Positions 43,890 to 55,309 of a stretch of 64,000 bases of DNA are shown piece after piece (the first letter of the stretch is position 1; each line of letters opens with the position of its first letter). The notes under the pieces are model-generated. The model saw only the letters and a program-made list of their open reading frames with translations, made no database searches and was not told where the DNA came from. The translations under genes were made by a program, and so were the position numbers. This stretch comes from Monoplex corrugatus. Its lineage: Eukaryota; Mollusca; Gastropoda; Littorinimorpha; Ranellidae. Where the stretch lies: contig JAPXFY010000016.1 of NCBI GenBank assembly GCA_030674185.1, positions 49,166,250 through 49,230,249 on the forward strand. The letters run 5' to 3'.

Positions 43890-44395
43890 GTGGGAATGCC
43901 ATGGGCTCTTCAGTATAAATAGTATCCCATTCTGTGCCAGAAATTCCTATTTTTCTGTCAGTCTGTTAAGCCTTGCTCTTTGCCTTCTGTCATTTCTTCC
44001 TATCATTTTTCTGTTTTGCTGGTCCATTCACCTGGATGTGTTCTATAAAGCCTTGCGTCTTTGTAGGATTGATAATTGAGTACATGCATTAAGTGCATTT
44101 CAGCTCTAAGGAAATGTGATGTGCTTAAAGCAATTTTAGGTAATTAGGGCCCATTTTTATATGTTTTCGTGTCCTTAGTTATACATTCATATGTACGTTT
44201 GTTTTTTGTAATTCCTTGGTGATAAATTGGATAGTGGTCAACGCCAGGGGGCATATCTGTAGATCATGTGCACAAATGCATTGATATGTGTACTTTTCTT
44301 TTCTAGGTGTTCTTTTAATGAAGTGTTGTGTACTTTTTGAGATGGTTGTAGCTCTGATAGGGCTCAGTGCAGTAGGCTGGGCTTTAAACAATAAC
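43890..44395 (+). repeat. Stand-alone copy of the 31150 repeat family (solo LTR?)
   Basis: Begins GTGGGAATGCCATGGGC with CAGTATAAATAGTATCCC and ends CAGTAGGCTGGGCTTTAAAC then AATAAC. It matches 31190-31735 over most of its length. TATAAATA near its start could be a promoter element. Confidence 0.65.
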
Positions 44396-44444
44396 AATGC
44401 ATGTGCGCATGTACATGCATGTATGTCGCCAATTTTCAGAATGT

Positions 44445-45170
44445 TTAACTCTGCCTACCATGCAACTCTGTAGGGCAAGACTATGAAAAAACCATGGCAA
44501 GGGAAGCAACTCCGCAACATGCACACACACACATACACACACACACACACCTACCTCTCAAAGAAACATCCATGAAAAATTTCTATTGCACTCACCATGT
44601 GCAGAAGAATGATGAAAAAATTCCAGACATCACTCCACCCATATCAGTCCAGTGAACAGTCACTGCATCTCTAGCAGCCTTTAATTTTGTAATTTTTCTT
44701 TTTGGCACTAGGCCCAACAGCAAGCGGCAACTCTACATCACTGTCACCATCACCCAAATCACTTTCATTTTCAGTTTCAAAATTGGCAAGATCGACATCC
44801 GACTCATCTCTCTTATGGATTTCTTCCAAAGAAAACCCCTCAAAGTCACTTTCTTCATTATTGTATCCGAAAATGGATTCCAGAAACTGCAAAGTTTCAT
44901 CGTCCGCCATTTTGAACAAGATTTCATCAAAAAAAAACCACCCCAAACTTTGAAAATTCACAGCAGCAAAACTATTCCGCTATTTGCCTTGCAACAAACC
45001 AGAAAATAACAAGTGGAAACAGAAGCACCGGAAAGCAATACTGTCGCAAGTGCATTCTGGGATATGCAAAAGTGAAAGGAGAACATGTTGACATGGTATT
45101 CAGTGGTCGATTCGGTATTCAGACAACGCAAATTTTGCGATCTCGGTCAGTGCAGTAGGCAGTGAGTTAA
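44445..45170 (-). mobile_element. piggyBac-like non-autonomous element with transposase N-terminus
   Basis: TTAA at both ends, with TTAACTCTGCCTACC on the left and inverted TTAACTCACTGCCTACTGC on the right. The minus strand opens MADDETLQFLESIFGYNNEE at about 44910, then ESDFEGFSLEEIHKRDESDV: an acidic piggyBac N-terminus that ends without the catalytic domain. Confidence 0.8.
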
Positions 45171-46018
45171 CATGGATTCAAGTTTGTTAATGATTTGTGA
45201 ATTTATTTATTTTGCAAAAGTCAACAAGTTACTCATTCAGACTGTATACAAAAGCAAATGGCACATCCATTACTGTTTGTGAGACATGGGAAATATACAC
45301 ACATACAAAATCACAAACTTAAGGTGCTTTTAACCTTGCTTCATCTGCTTCAAACATCTGACACCTACAAAACCTAGTATACCAAGCCACTACAATCTGT
45401 GAAACATTCACTTTGACTGTTCATCAAATTGTATGGAAATGGCAAGCAACTGAAAATTAAATGCTGCACCAGCTAAGAATATTGATAAAAAGAGATGTAT
45501 AAACAGGAGATTACAATTATTACAGAACGATTAAATTCATTTCAAGTAGATTCAGACAACAATGTTGATATGATACAAATTGTTTAGCCTCGACTCACGA
45601 TTCGAGATGATAAATGATTTATAAAAGTTCTTTTAAAAAAAAAAAATCATGAATGTTTTTTGAATATTAAAAACAATCTTTTTTCCGAAACCTTGAAACA
45701 TGATTTGCAGAAATGGCATTTAAATGTCTAACAGGTATCAAAATGACTTGTACAATGTAAGTCTGCTGTAGAAGTAGCTTTGATGAAAAGTCAGTCATTG
45801 GGTGGTTGTGAAATCATTCTCAGTCATTAGGTGGTTGTGAAATCGTTTCTGAAACTTGATTCTTGTTTCTATGGTTAAACAACTCGCGCCCTTTTGGGCG
45901 CATTAGTGACATTCGAACTAAACCAGATCTGTGGACCAAGACCGATTACTGTTCTTAGTTATAGCATAGAGGGATTTGTACGCAGCTTCCTTAGTAAGCT
46001 GGATCGGAACAGACACTG
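45171..46018. other. Intergenic DNA, no gene recognised
   Basis: AT-rich. A 33-bp unit (CATTGGGTGGTTGTGAAATC) is duplicated at about 45795-45845. Nothing else seen. Confidence 0.45.
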
Positions 46019-46211
46019 TTAACTCTTTGATTCCCGCTCCCAGTCCACCAACTGCAAAAACTTAACCCTTTGACTCCCTCACCCTATCCACAAGCTTCTT
46101 GTAGGAAGTTCGTGGATATGGTGAGGGACTCAAAGAGTTAAGCTTTCGCTCTGCTAGCATGGTTGACAATGCATGATGCTGGAGGACAGGGTGTGGGAAT
46201 CAAAGGGTTAA
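46019..46211. mobile_element. TTAA-ended foldback element B
   Basis: Inner 80-bp near-palindrome at 46062-46141 (TTAACCCTTTGACTCCCTC ... CAAAGAGTTAA) within outer arms ending TTAACTCTTTGATTCCCGC and GGGTTAA. Compared with copy A the whole unit is inverted. Confidence 0.85.
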
Positions 46212-46999
46212 ATTCCACCTAAGTGACCAAGCAGGAGTGCAGTCTCCTTTGGTGAGTTGCCTTAAGGCAACCTGGCTACTTGACTTCAACTGCATGAACT
46301 TGGGGTTGATGGTGTGGCATGGCGTGAGAATGAGCTGCTTGGGATCAAACACCACTGGGATGATGCAGAAGTTGAGACAGCACAACAAGACAATAACAAC
46401 AAAATCAGTGGTATAAATTAAGTGCGGAATGATTAACAGCAGAACAATCACCGTTGACACATGTTTTAAGAACATTTACACACATGCATATACTATTTCT
46501 TAAGGAAATAGAAGCATATGGCTGTGCTGAAGTCTGGATGCTTCCCTTTTCATCATCACCACAGTACACATAAAATGCACACCAGAACTGTCAAACACAA
46601 ATTGCCATGATTACTTTCGTTGACATGAAAAGTGAAGCATATGCTAATGACACTGCACAGGTTATCAACATAAAGTGGTCATGTTGTGACTGTGATCATC
46701 TTTAATGTATTGAAGAAGTGTTTAAAAAGAAAAGAAAAAAAAGGTTGACAGGGAGAAGGGTGTAGAAAATTCAAAGGGATTTATTGCTCTTGCCCAGACA
46801 GCAGCTACTGTAAAGTGAACATGAATGGGTCGCCCTGTTGTGATCATTTCTGCCAGTGTGATACTCAAAGCATGACTTCACAGCACACTTTTCAGTCTTA
46901 AAACCACACAACACTGATAGTCTGGCAGTCATAAATATATTGGTGAAACACTGATATTCTCTGGCAGTCCAAATCAGTGAAGTCCACTCAACATTCACA
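46212..46999. other. Spacer between foldback elements
   Basis: No gene recognised. The minus-strand open frame at 46475-46200 starts in unique DNA and runs into the foldback end; I see no domain in it. Confidence 0.4.
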
Positions 47000-47188
47000 T
47001 TAACCCTTTGACTCCTGCACCTGTCCAGCAACCGAAAAAACATAACTCTGACTCCCTCACCCTTATCCACCAACTTTCTGCAGGAAGCTAGTGGATAGGG
47101 TGAGGGAGTCAAAAAGTTGAAGATTTTGCTTTGTTAGCATGAACAATGCAGGAAGTTGGTGGACAGGGTGTGGGAGTCCAAGGGTTAA
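47000..47188. mobile_element. TTAA-ended foldback element C
   Basis: Same design as copies A and B, with TTAACCCTTTGACTCCTGC on the left, GGAGTCCAAGGGTTAA on the right, and a more decayed inner palindrome around 47044-47120. Confidence 0.8.
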
Positions 47189-47467
47189 ATCTTCACACTC
47201 TTATTTTTTGGTACATTGAAAAATGTGACGACTTATATTGCATCTTGGAGATCACTGAAAATGTTCAACTGGAATAAATGAATGAACTGGTGCTGCCAGT
47301 GTAGCAATAACAATCGGGCATTTGGACCCGCCCAACAACTTTCAGAAAGGTACAGTAGTTTACTAGATTCTTTGTTCAAGAAAGGCCACACCAGGCATAA
47401 CTGGTAAATCCATCACAGGAGTGTTCATGTAAATTGGCTTAGGATTCAATATTTTGATCACCTTTAT

Positions 47468-47661
47468 AGTACTTTGACTCCCGCACCCTGTCCACCTGCA
47501 TCCTGTGCTGTCAACCATGCTAGCAAAGCAGAATCAACTTAACCCTTTGACTCCCTCACCCTATCCACCAGCTTCCTGCAGGAAGCTGGTGGATAGGGTG
47601 AGGGAGCCAAAGGGTTAAGTTTTTGCAGTTGGTAGATAGGATACGGGAGTCGAAGGGTTAG
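47468..47661. mobile_element. TTAA-ended foldback element D
   Basis: Inner palindrome at 47539-47618 is 80 bp with essentially one mismatched pair, centred on CTTCCTGCAGGAAG. The outer arms begin ACTTTGACTCCCGC and end GAGTCGAAGGGTTA. Confidence 0.85.
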
Positions 47662-48269
47662 CCCTTTTAGGGGCATGGATGAAACAATGTAATAATCCAT
47701 CTTACTTTCAACAGATAACTTGTAGAAATACCAATCATTAAACAATGTAAGAATCAACACATAGTGAATTCACCAAGACGAGTACAATTCATTCAAGAAA
47801 AAACATTTTACAGATTTATAGTTAGATTTTAGGCATATTTTCTAATAAAATTAATTTTGCTAGGTTCAGCGAAGTAAATTTTCCATCTTTAAATGACAAT
47901 ACTTGAAAAAAGATTGAGTACAGATAATGATATTTTGCTTCAATCATAATGAATAAACATGTCGTAATGTGTCATGTTTTGGACATTCCATGGTGAAGAA
48001 TGAAATCCATCACCAAGGGTGTTCAGTACACATTCTACTTCCTGTCATAATCGGTGCATAATCTTCCCTGTCACAATCATTTCAGTATCAGCAACAGTAC
48101 TTTTATGACTTCTGAAGTATCAATCATATTCTTTCTTAGAAATAGAATGGAGGGATTTTGTTGAGTAACTGTAATGGTTTTGGATCAGCTGCATGACTAG
48201 AGGGTATGTAAAGCGATAAGTGAGGAATCGGCGTGCTATGATGATCGTCAATAAAAATTATGCTTATAG
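47662..48269. other. Intergenic DNA, no gene recognised
   Basis: AT-rich spacer between foldback element D and the SINE; no motif found. Confidence 0.45.
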
Positions 48270-50365
48270 ATAAAAGTCAGACTTCTAAGCAGAAATTCTT
48301 GAGTTTGATCCCACTTGATACCTTGGCCTGGTGGGTAAAGGCTGGAGATTTTTCCAACATCCCAGGTCACTGTGCAGACCTGCCAGTGCTTAAAATTCCC
48401 TTATGTGAACACACATACAGAACATTAAAGATCCTGTAAGTCATGCCAATGTTGGCTGGCTTATGGTACCAGTGCTTAAAATTCCCTTGTGTGAAGACAC
48501 ATACAGAACATTAAAGATCATGTAAGTCATGCCAATGTTGGCTGGCTTATGGTACCAGTGCTTAAAATTCCCTTGTGTGAAGACATACAGAACATTAAAG
48601 ATCATGTAAGTCATGCCAATGTTGGCTGGCTTATGGTACCAGTGCTTAACCCTCTTGTATTTGCATTCTAGAGAGCTGAACTGCCCCTAGATTTCAAATT
48701 TTCTCAAGCTTTTTCCCCCAAAATAGGGTTATTCTGTTCATGAGTACACCGTGAACATGTCTGATCAGATATAAAGCTAGAAATTTGTCAGCTGTCGGTA
48801 ACTTGCTTTACTTCCATATCCAAGTGAGTATGTCTTTCTAACCACTGCTTGTCGTGTCATTGTCACCAAAGATGTCACCAAACATGAATAAATAAGTGAC
48901 ATATATATGAAAACAAGAGAAGCACACCTATACGTGACCACAACACATACAGATGAGTAATGAATTAGAGTATGGCTTAGTTAAAGTGTCTAACAGCATT
49001 TCCATGTGATAGTACTCACTGTGGTCACCAAATGTCACCAAGTGCTCCTCAGGTATTTATACAGTTTGTTCAGGTAGTTGTTATTATTTTTCTTTCCACT
49101 ACAAAACTATATTCAATGTTCATAATACAGTTTACTAATTGTCTGTACAAAAACAAAAAGAAATAATCTAAAGGTTTGGCATCAGCTGGCAGTATACAAG
49201 TTGGTCCGACCCAGAGATCAAATTTCTTTACTGTCAGCAGAACCAGTGATGGGTGCCACGTTCGCTGGAATGCGGCCAGCGGCGCGTTATCTTCTGTGTT
49301 GGTCTGCTCTCCTAAATCACAGTTTTCATCATCTTCCCCCTCACAAACCTCAATATCTGACTCAGCTACATCTTCTTCGTGTTTTCCTAATTTACGAACA
49401 GTAGTATTTAATTCCTCGTCTGAATAATCTGGAGAATCATCTGTATCCTGACAACCGTCTGCTACAAAGGGCATCGCCATTTTTTCACACGCTACGAGGC
49501 ATGAATGAAAATACCCCAACCACATTTCGCGCCCAAGCATAAGTGAATGGATGTGTGTGTAGTGCTAATTTTCCCAAGATCATCTCATTGGATGATAACA
49601 AGAATGTCTGACCAATTGTCAGTCTCCCAGGGCCAGAAACATGTGATCAGTGCGTAATCAAAATAGCCCATGCTCGTGGCCGACTTTTACGGTCAGGTAC
49701 GGCTGTAATGAAGCGCTAGGCAGTGTGGGCGGAACTGTCGGCTGCGGTCGTAATGAAGCTAAGAGGGTTAAAATTCCCTTGTGTGAAGACATACAAAACA
49801 TTAAAGATCCTGTAAGTCATGCCAATGTTGGCTGGCTTATGGTACTAGTGCTTAAAATTCCCTTGTGTGAACACACATACAGAACATTAAAGATCCTATA
49901 AGTCATGCCAATGTTGGCTGGCTTATGGTACCAGTGCTTAAAATTCCCTTGTGTGAAGACACATACAGAACATTAAAGATCCTGTAAGTCATGCCAATGT
50001 TGGCTGGCTTATGGTACTAGTGCTTAAAATTCCCTTGTGTGAACACACATACAGAACATTAAAGATCCTATAAGTCATGCCAATGTTGGCTGGCTTATGG
50101 TACCAGTGCTTAAAATTCCTTGTGTGAAGACACATACAGAACATTAAAGATCCTGTAAGTCAGCCAATGTTGCTGGCTTATGGAAACATAAAACCACCCA
50201 GCATGCATGCCCACCAGAGCTGTAGACTGCAACAGCGCAGTGCAATGTGGCCACTCACCAGACAGCTCGAGTTCTGTCCACTTAAAACCCTGACCATGTG
50301 AAAGTGCAGCGAGTCCAAATGATTTTAGAGAATAGCACTATACAAGAACAATTGGTAATGTTGTA
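48270..50365 (+). mobile_element. tRNA-headed SINE with amplified core, split by a piggyBac-like element
   Basis: The head contains GAGTTTGATCCCAC (B-box-like) and GTGGGTAAAGGCTGGAGATT. The core unit of about 86 bp (CAGTGCTTAAAATTCCC, ATTAAAGATCCTGTAAG, CATGCCAATGTTGGCTGG) is repeated about eight times. The tail has CAGCATGCATGCCCACC and GAGTCCAAATGATTTT...AGCACTATACAAGAA. The layout matches a SINE I recall from gastropods, in which the core occurs once. A TTAA-flanked element interrupts the array at 48646-49771. Confidence 0.75.
48646..49771 (-). mobile_element. piggyBac-like element inserted in the SINE array
   Basis: Ends TTAACCCTCTTGTATT and, inverted, TTAACCCTCTTAGCTTC. The minus strand encodes an acidic N-terminus (DTDDSPDYSDEELNTT, CEGEDDENCDLGEQ) and, after a gap, VGPTCILPADAKPLDYFF, the conserved start of the piggyBac DDE domain. 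Then the frame ends. The flanking SINE unit reads CAGTGC-TTAA-AATTCCC elsewhere and CAGTGC-TTAA ... TTAA-AATTCCC here, an exact TTAA target duplication. Confidence 0.88.
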
Positions 50366-51316
50366 TGCCATCAACAAACATTATACATCTCATCAGACTT
50401 TATTGAGAAAACTGATGGTTTTCTGATTCTTGTTAATCAGAATTATCACATGATTAGATAAAACATCCACTTTCTTTCATCACAAGAAATGATTTGAAAT
50501 TAAATGTCTTCATCATTTTTCAGTGGACAACTTCTATAATCACAATATGAAAACAAACAGCTAGTCTGTTTTTCACATCTTGTTGGAATAATCAAAAGTA
50601 AAATCAAGTGACTAAAATAGTCCAGATGTTTTCTCAAAAAACACCAAAATCAATTCTCTAAGAATGGTGAAATGTATACATGTATGTTCCTTTATAATGT
50701 ATAAAAATATATACATCTAATAGATAAGTGAGTAAAATAGTCGACATCAGGTTACAAAACTACTCCGGTGTCCACAACAACGCACGCATTCAAACAAATG
50801 AAAGAGTTGATATGAATAAATGTGCTGCCAAAGTCATTTTGCGGGAAATGGCAGGTATATACAAATCTAATGGATACCATGAGTTGTGAGCTGTAATCTG
50901 TAAAGTTTGAACTTTTTATTTTATATACATATTGCTGAGATCTATAAAATTTGAACTTTTTATTTTATGTACATATTTTTTTCAACTAGAAATTGATGCA
51001 TACTTCAGAAAGAAACTTGACAACCACTTTCTCCCTATCCAATTCCTGAGTTTTAACAAGTATATATTTAACAAATTTTTGTCTTAGAATGAATGAAAAT
51101 CATGTCTTGAATTCCTTGATAGCAGAAAAACAGTTCTCATGAGATCATGTGATTTTTGTAAGATGTGACCTGGTTATGCAGATGGTGAATGCAAAGAAAA
51201 ATGAGATCATGTGACACCAAAAACTAACAATTTTCAAAATTAACACAGGGAAAAAAATCATCAAAAACAAGGCAAATTTCATAAAAAAGTACAAACGCAT
51301 GGGCTTTAACTGTGCA
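50366..51316 (-). other. Probable 3' UTR or flank of the minus-strand gene
   Basis: Follows the TAG stop at 51317-51319 on the minus strand. AT-rich, with a duplicated GAACTTTTTATTTTAT block near 50910-50965. No coding motif. The polyadenylation site cannot be fixed. Confidence 0.4.
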
Positions 51317-51601
51317 CTACAAATGTGTGTCAGCAATGTCTATTCTTTTTGTCTCGTATCGGTCCAGCTTCGTGGAAAGCTGGGAATCATCATCAGCAAT
51401 GCTGCGTGACATTTCTGAAGGAGTAAAATCTTGTCCGGTTTTAAGAGCAAACAGGAGATCATCAAAATCTCTGGGATCCAGGTCACTGGCTGCTGCTGGC
51501 GAGACTATCGCGATGGGGGGAGGGTTGAGGTACACCTGGGATGGGGTAGCACGTCGCACAGTCATCTGACTTCGACCTCCAATTGTTCCTCTTTCCCATG
51601 C
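51317..51601 (-). CDS. Terminal exon of minus-strand gene: cytoplasmic tail of a receptor-like protein
   Basis: A 95-codon exon (stop included) after the acceptor gttccag on the minus strand. It reads AWERGTIGGRSQMTVRRATP, then VYLNPPPIAIVSP, DFDDLLFALKTGQDFTPSEM and ends RIDIADTHL-stop. It begins in phase 0, matching the previous exon if one base there is missing. The C-terminal T-H-L fits a class I PDZ-binding motif, common on receptor tails. I do not recognise the gene. Its acceptor is the parent of the minisatellite next to it. Confidence 0.7.
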   Translation of the reverse strand, partial: AWERGTIGGRSQMTVRRATPSQVYLNPPPIAIVSPAAASDLDPRDFDDLLFALKTGQDFTPSEMSRSIADDDSQLSTKLDRYETKRIDIADTHL

Positions 51602-53745
51602 CTGGAACATATACACTTACTGATGAAAGGAGACCTTGAAACACACAAGTATGATGAAAGGAAATACTGAAACATACAGGCACTGATGAAAGGAGACCTT
51701 GAAACACACAAGTTTGAAGAAAGGAAATACTGAAACACACAGGCACTGATGAAAGGAAACCTTGAAACACACAAATATGATGAAAGGAAATACTGAAACA
51801 TAGGCACTGATAAAAGGAAATACTGAAACATACAGGCACTGATGAAATGAAATCTGGAAACATACAGGCACTGATGGAAGGAAATCTTTAAAGAAAGAGA
51901 TCTTGAGACTTGCAGGCACTAATGAAAGGAAATACTGAAATATACAGCATTAGAGAAACCTTGAAACATGCAGGCAATGATGAAAGGAAATACTAAAACA
52001 TACAGGCACTGATGAAAGGAAATATACAAAGAAATCTTGAGCCATACAGGCACTAATAAAAGGAAATATTGAAACATACAGCATTAGAGAAATCTAGAAA
52101 TATACAGGCACTGATAAAAGGAAATACTGAAACATACAGGCACTGATGAAAGGAAATCTAGAAATAAATTGGCACTGATGAAAGGAAACCTAGAAATATA
52201 CAGGCACTGATGAAAGGAAACCTAGAAATATACAGGCACTGATGAAAGGAAACCAATATACAGGCACTGATGAAAGGAAACCTAGAAATATACAGGCACT
52301 GATGAAAGGAAACCTAGAAATATACAGGCACTGATGAAAGGAAACCTAGGAATATACAGGCACTGATGAAAGGAAACCTAGAAATATATAGGCACCGATG
52401 AAAGGAAACCTAGGAATATACAGGCACTGATGAAAGGAAACCAAGAAATATAAAGGCACTGATGAAAGGAAACCTAGAAATATACAGGCACTGATGAAAG
52501 GAAACCTAGAAATATATAGGCACCGATGAAAGGAAACCTAGGAATATACAGGCACTGATGAAAGGAAATACTGAAACGTACAGGCACTGATGAAAGGAAA
52601 CCTAGAAATATACAGGCACTGATAAAAGGAAACCTAGAAATATATAGACACTGGTGAAAGGAAACCAAGAAATATACAGGCACTGGTGAAAGGAAACCTA
52701 GAAATATACAGGCACTGATGAAAGGAAATCTAGAAACATACAGGCACTGATGAAATGAAATCTAGAAATATACAGGCACTGATGAAAGGAAACCTAGAAA
52801 TATATAGACACTGGTGAAAGGAAACCAAGAAATATACAGGCACTGGTGAAAGGAAACCTAGAAATATACAGGCACTGATGAAAGGAAACCAAGAAATATA
52901 CAGGCACTGGTGAAAGGAAACCTAGAAATATACAGGCACTGATGAAAGGAAACCTAGGAATATACAGGCACTGATGAAAGGAAATACCGAAATATACAGG
53001 CACTGACGAAAGGAAATCTAGATATATATATAGGCAGAGATGAAAGGAAACCTAGAAATATATAGGCACCGATGAAAGGAAATCTAGAAATATATAGGCA
53101 CCGATGAAAGGAAATCTAGATATATATATAGGCACTGACGAAAGGAAACCTAGAAATATATAGGCACCGATGAAAGGAAATCTAGATATATATATATAGG
53201 CACTGACGAAAGGAAACCTAGAAATATATAGGCACCGATGAAAGGAAACCTAGAAATATATAGGCACTGATGAAAGGAAACCTAGAAATATATAGGCACC
53301 GATGAAAGGAAACCTAGAAATATATAGGCACTGACGAAAGGAAATCTAGATATATCTATAGGCAGAGATGAAAGGAAACCTAGAAATAATAGGCACCGAT
53401 GAAAGGAAATCTAGAAATATATAGGCACCGATGAAAGGAAATCTAGATATATATATAGGCACTGATGAAAGGAAACCTAGAAATATATAGGCACTGATGA
53501 AAGGAAATCTAGAAATATATAGGCACTGATGAAAGGAAATCTAGAAATATACAGGCACTGATGAAAAGAAATCTAGAAATATACAGGCACTGATGAAAGG
53601 AAACCTAGAAATATACAGGCACTGATGAAAAGAAATCTAGAAATATACAGGCACTGATGAAAGGAAATACTGAAACATAGAGGCACTGATGAAAGGAAAT
53701 CTAGAAACAAAGAAAGCTGGAAATGTACCAGCACTGATGAAATCT
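51602..53745. repeat. 32-bp minisatellite, about 65 units, derived from a 3' splice site
   Basis: The + strand unit is TATACAGGCACTGATGAAAG followed by GAAACCTAGAAA. On the minus strand each unit reads CCTTTCATCAGTGCCTGTAT then ATTTCTAG-G, which aligns with the true acceptor of the adjacent exon, CCTTTCATCAGTAAGTGTAT then ATGTTCCAG-G. Variants change along the array: TACTGAAACATACA near the exon, ACCTAGAAATATACA in the middle, TCTAGATATATATATAGG toward the far end. The minus-strand open frames across it arise because the unit lacks stops. Confidence 0.93.
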
Positions 53746-53757
53746 TGAAACACACAG

Positions 53758-55300
53758 GCATTCCGGACAGAGCACTTGGGCGCCTTGGCAACTACCAAGC
53801 GACCCACGGCGGGCTGGCACATCTCTGTCCCATTCCGGACAGAGCACTTGGGCGCCTTGGCACATGCCAAGCGGCCCCCAGCAGGCTGGCCCTTTGGGCA
53901 CTGGGGATACCCCGACCCACGGGGACCATTACCAGCGGGCCAGGCCCTCCCCTTCATGGGGTCAGGGTCTTGGTACCCCTTGGGCTCAGCCCATGCCGCA
54001 TCCCATGGCACCATGGCACCCAATATTGGGATTTCCCCGGCCTCGGCCGCGGGATGCACGTGGTGGCCCGGCTTTATGCCTGGTGCCCCACCAGCGCAGG
54101 CCTCATCCTCGCCAGCCCCTCCGGCACCCCTGGTGTCGGATTCCCCCCCGGGGTACGTCCTGGGGGCTCGGACCTGGGTCCCACCGGCAGTGGCACCCCG
54201 GTCAGACACTCCGCGGACTCTCGCCTCCTCTATAGGCGGGCCAGAGGACACGGACTCTGGCTCAGAGGACGAGGCCCCTGCCCACACGGCCTTCTGCTTC
54301 CCAGAGGCCATGGACCGGCTGGCAAGCCACGCGCCGGAGGCGGTATCCACAGTGCCAGAGCCCAAGGCTCCCAAGCCTTGCTCGGCCGAGCGCCTTTTCA
54401 GCGCTCACCCTACCTCAGCCCCACGTGCCTCTTTTCTCAAAGAGTCCGACATGGTGGCTGACTGCCTAAAGAGAGTCCAGGACACACACTGTCAGGGGGA
54501 AAGAGGCACAGGTTTCATCCCTGGATCCGTGCCTGACTTCCCGGGAGCCATGCCCTTCAGGAAATTCCTGAAGCTGGCCCCGCTCCCCTTCCAGCGGAAG
54601 CCCTTCATGGCCCATGAGGCCATCCCTGAGGCTCCCCTCTCCCTCACACAGGAGGACCTCCTCCTTGTCAATGATCGGTCTCGGACCCAGCCGCAGCACA
54701 TCTCCCTCACGGAGAGATGCTTGGCGGAATGGGAGGAGAACGCGAGGCGGGGGCTGGTGGCAGCCTCCGCCATGGACTCCTTCTTGGGCGGCCTGGCGGC
54801 AGCCCTTAAGGACCCAGACCACGAGTCATTCGCGGTACGCCAGGCGCCTGACTCTGCCACCATCGTGGCCTTTATCCAGGCCATGGCAGAGGGGCTCAAA
54901 TGCTCCACAGAGGCCTTGGCCCGGACGTACCTCAACACCGTCATGGCGAGGCAGGATGCCATTCTCTGCGGCATCCTCGGTCGCTAGCTCATCGTCAGCC
55001 AAGGCCTCCTTGCGCGCGGTACCCATTCAGCTGGGTTCCCTCTTCGGGACCACGTTCAAGCCATCCTGAAGCACCAGGCTGACATCAAAAGGGACCTCGC
55101 CCTCCATTCGAGACCCTCTCGCCCTGCAGCAAAGCGCCCGGCTCCAGCAGCCTACCCATCCCATGGGCCCACTCAGGCGAAGTTTCGCGGCTCTTCCAGG
55201 CCCCAAGGGCACAGGAAGAGGCAACAGCACTCGGGCCGGCCGGTTCCCCGGCTTAAGGCCCGCAGGCCGGCTCCTTCTCAGCCGGCCAACCCCCAATGAC
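53758..55300 (+). pseudogene. DIRS ORF1 (gag-like), frameshifted
   Basis: Starts with a 72-bp tandem duplication (CATTCCGGACAGAGCACTTG at 53759 and 53831). The frame is open to 54987 (MVADCLKRVQDTHCQGERGT, FPGAMPFRKFLKLAPLPF, ALARTYLNTVMARQDAILCG). It continues after shifts near 54970 and 55050 (AILKHQADIKRDLALHSRPS) to a basic Arg/Pro/Ser tail ending TGA at about 55300. It matches the general form of DIRS gag-like proteins; no catalytic motif is expected. Confidence 0.7.
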
Positions 55301-55309
55301 TCACCCCCG

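Noticed and set aside
44702..44953. Plus-strand open frame rich in Ser
   Set aside because: It is the complement of the acidic piggyBac N-terminus on the minus strand.
51602..53745. CRISPR-like array of about 32-bp repeats
   Set aside because: Units are contiguous with no unique spacers, in an animal intron, and derive from the adjacent splice site.
51483..53791. Minus-strand frames of repeated F-I-S-A-C-I-F type
   Set aside because: The 32-bp unit lacks stops in its frames and is not a multiple of three, so the frames cycle; they follow from the minisatellite, not from a gene.
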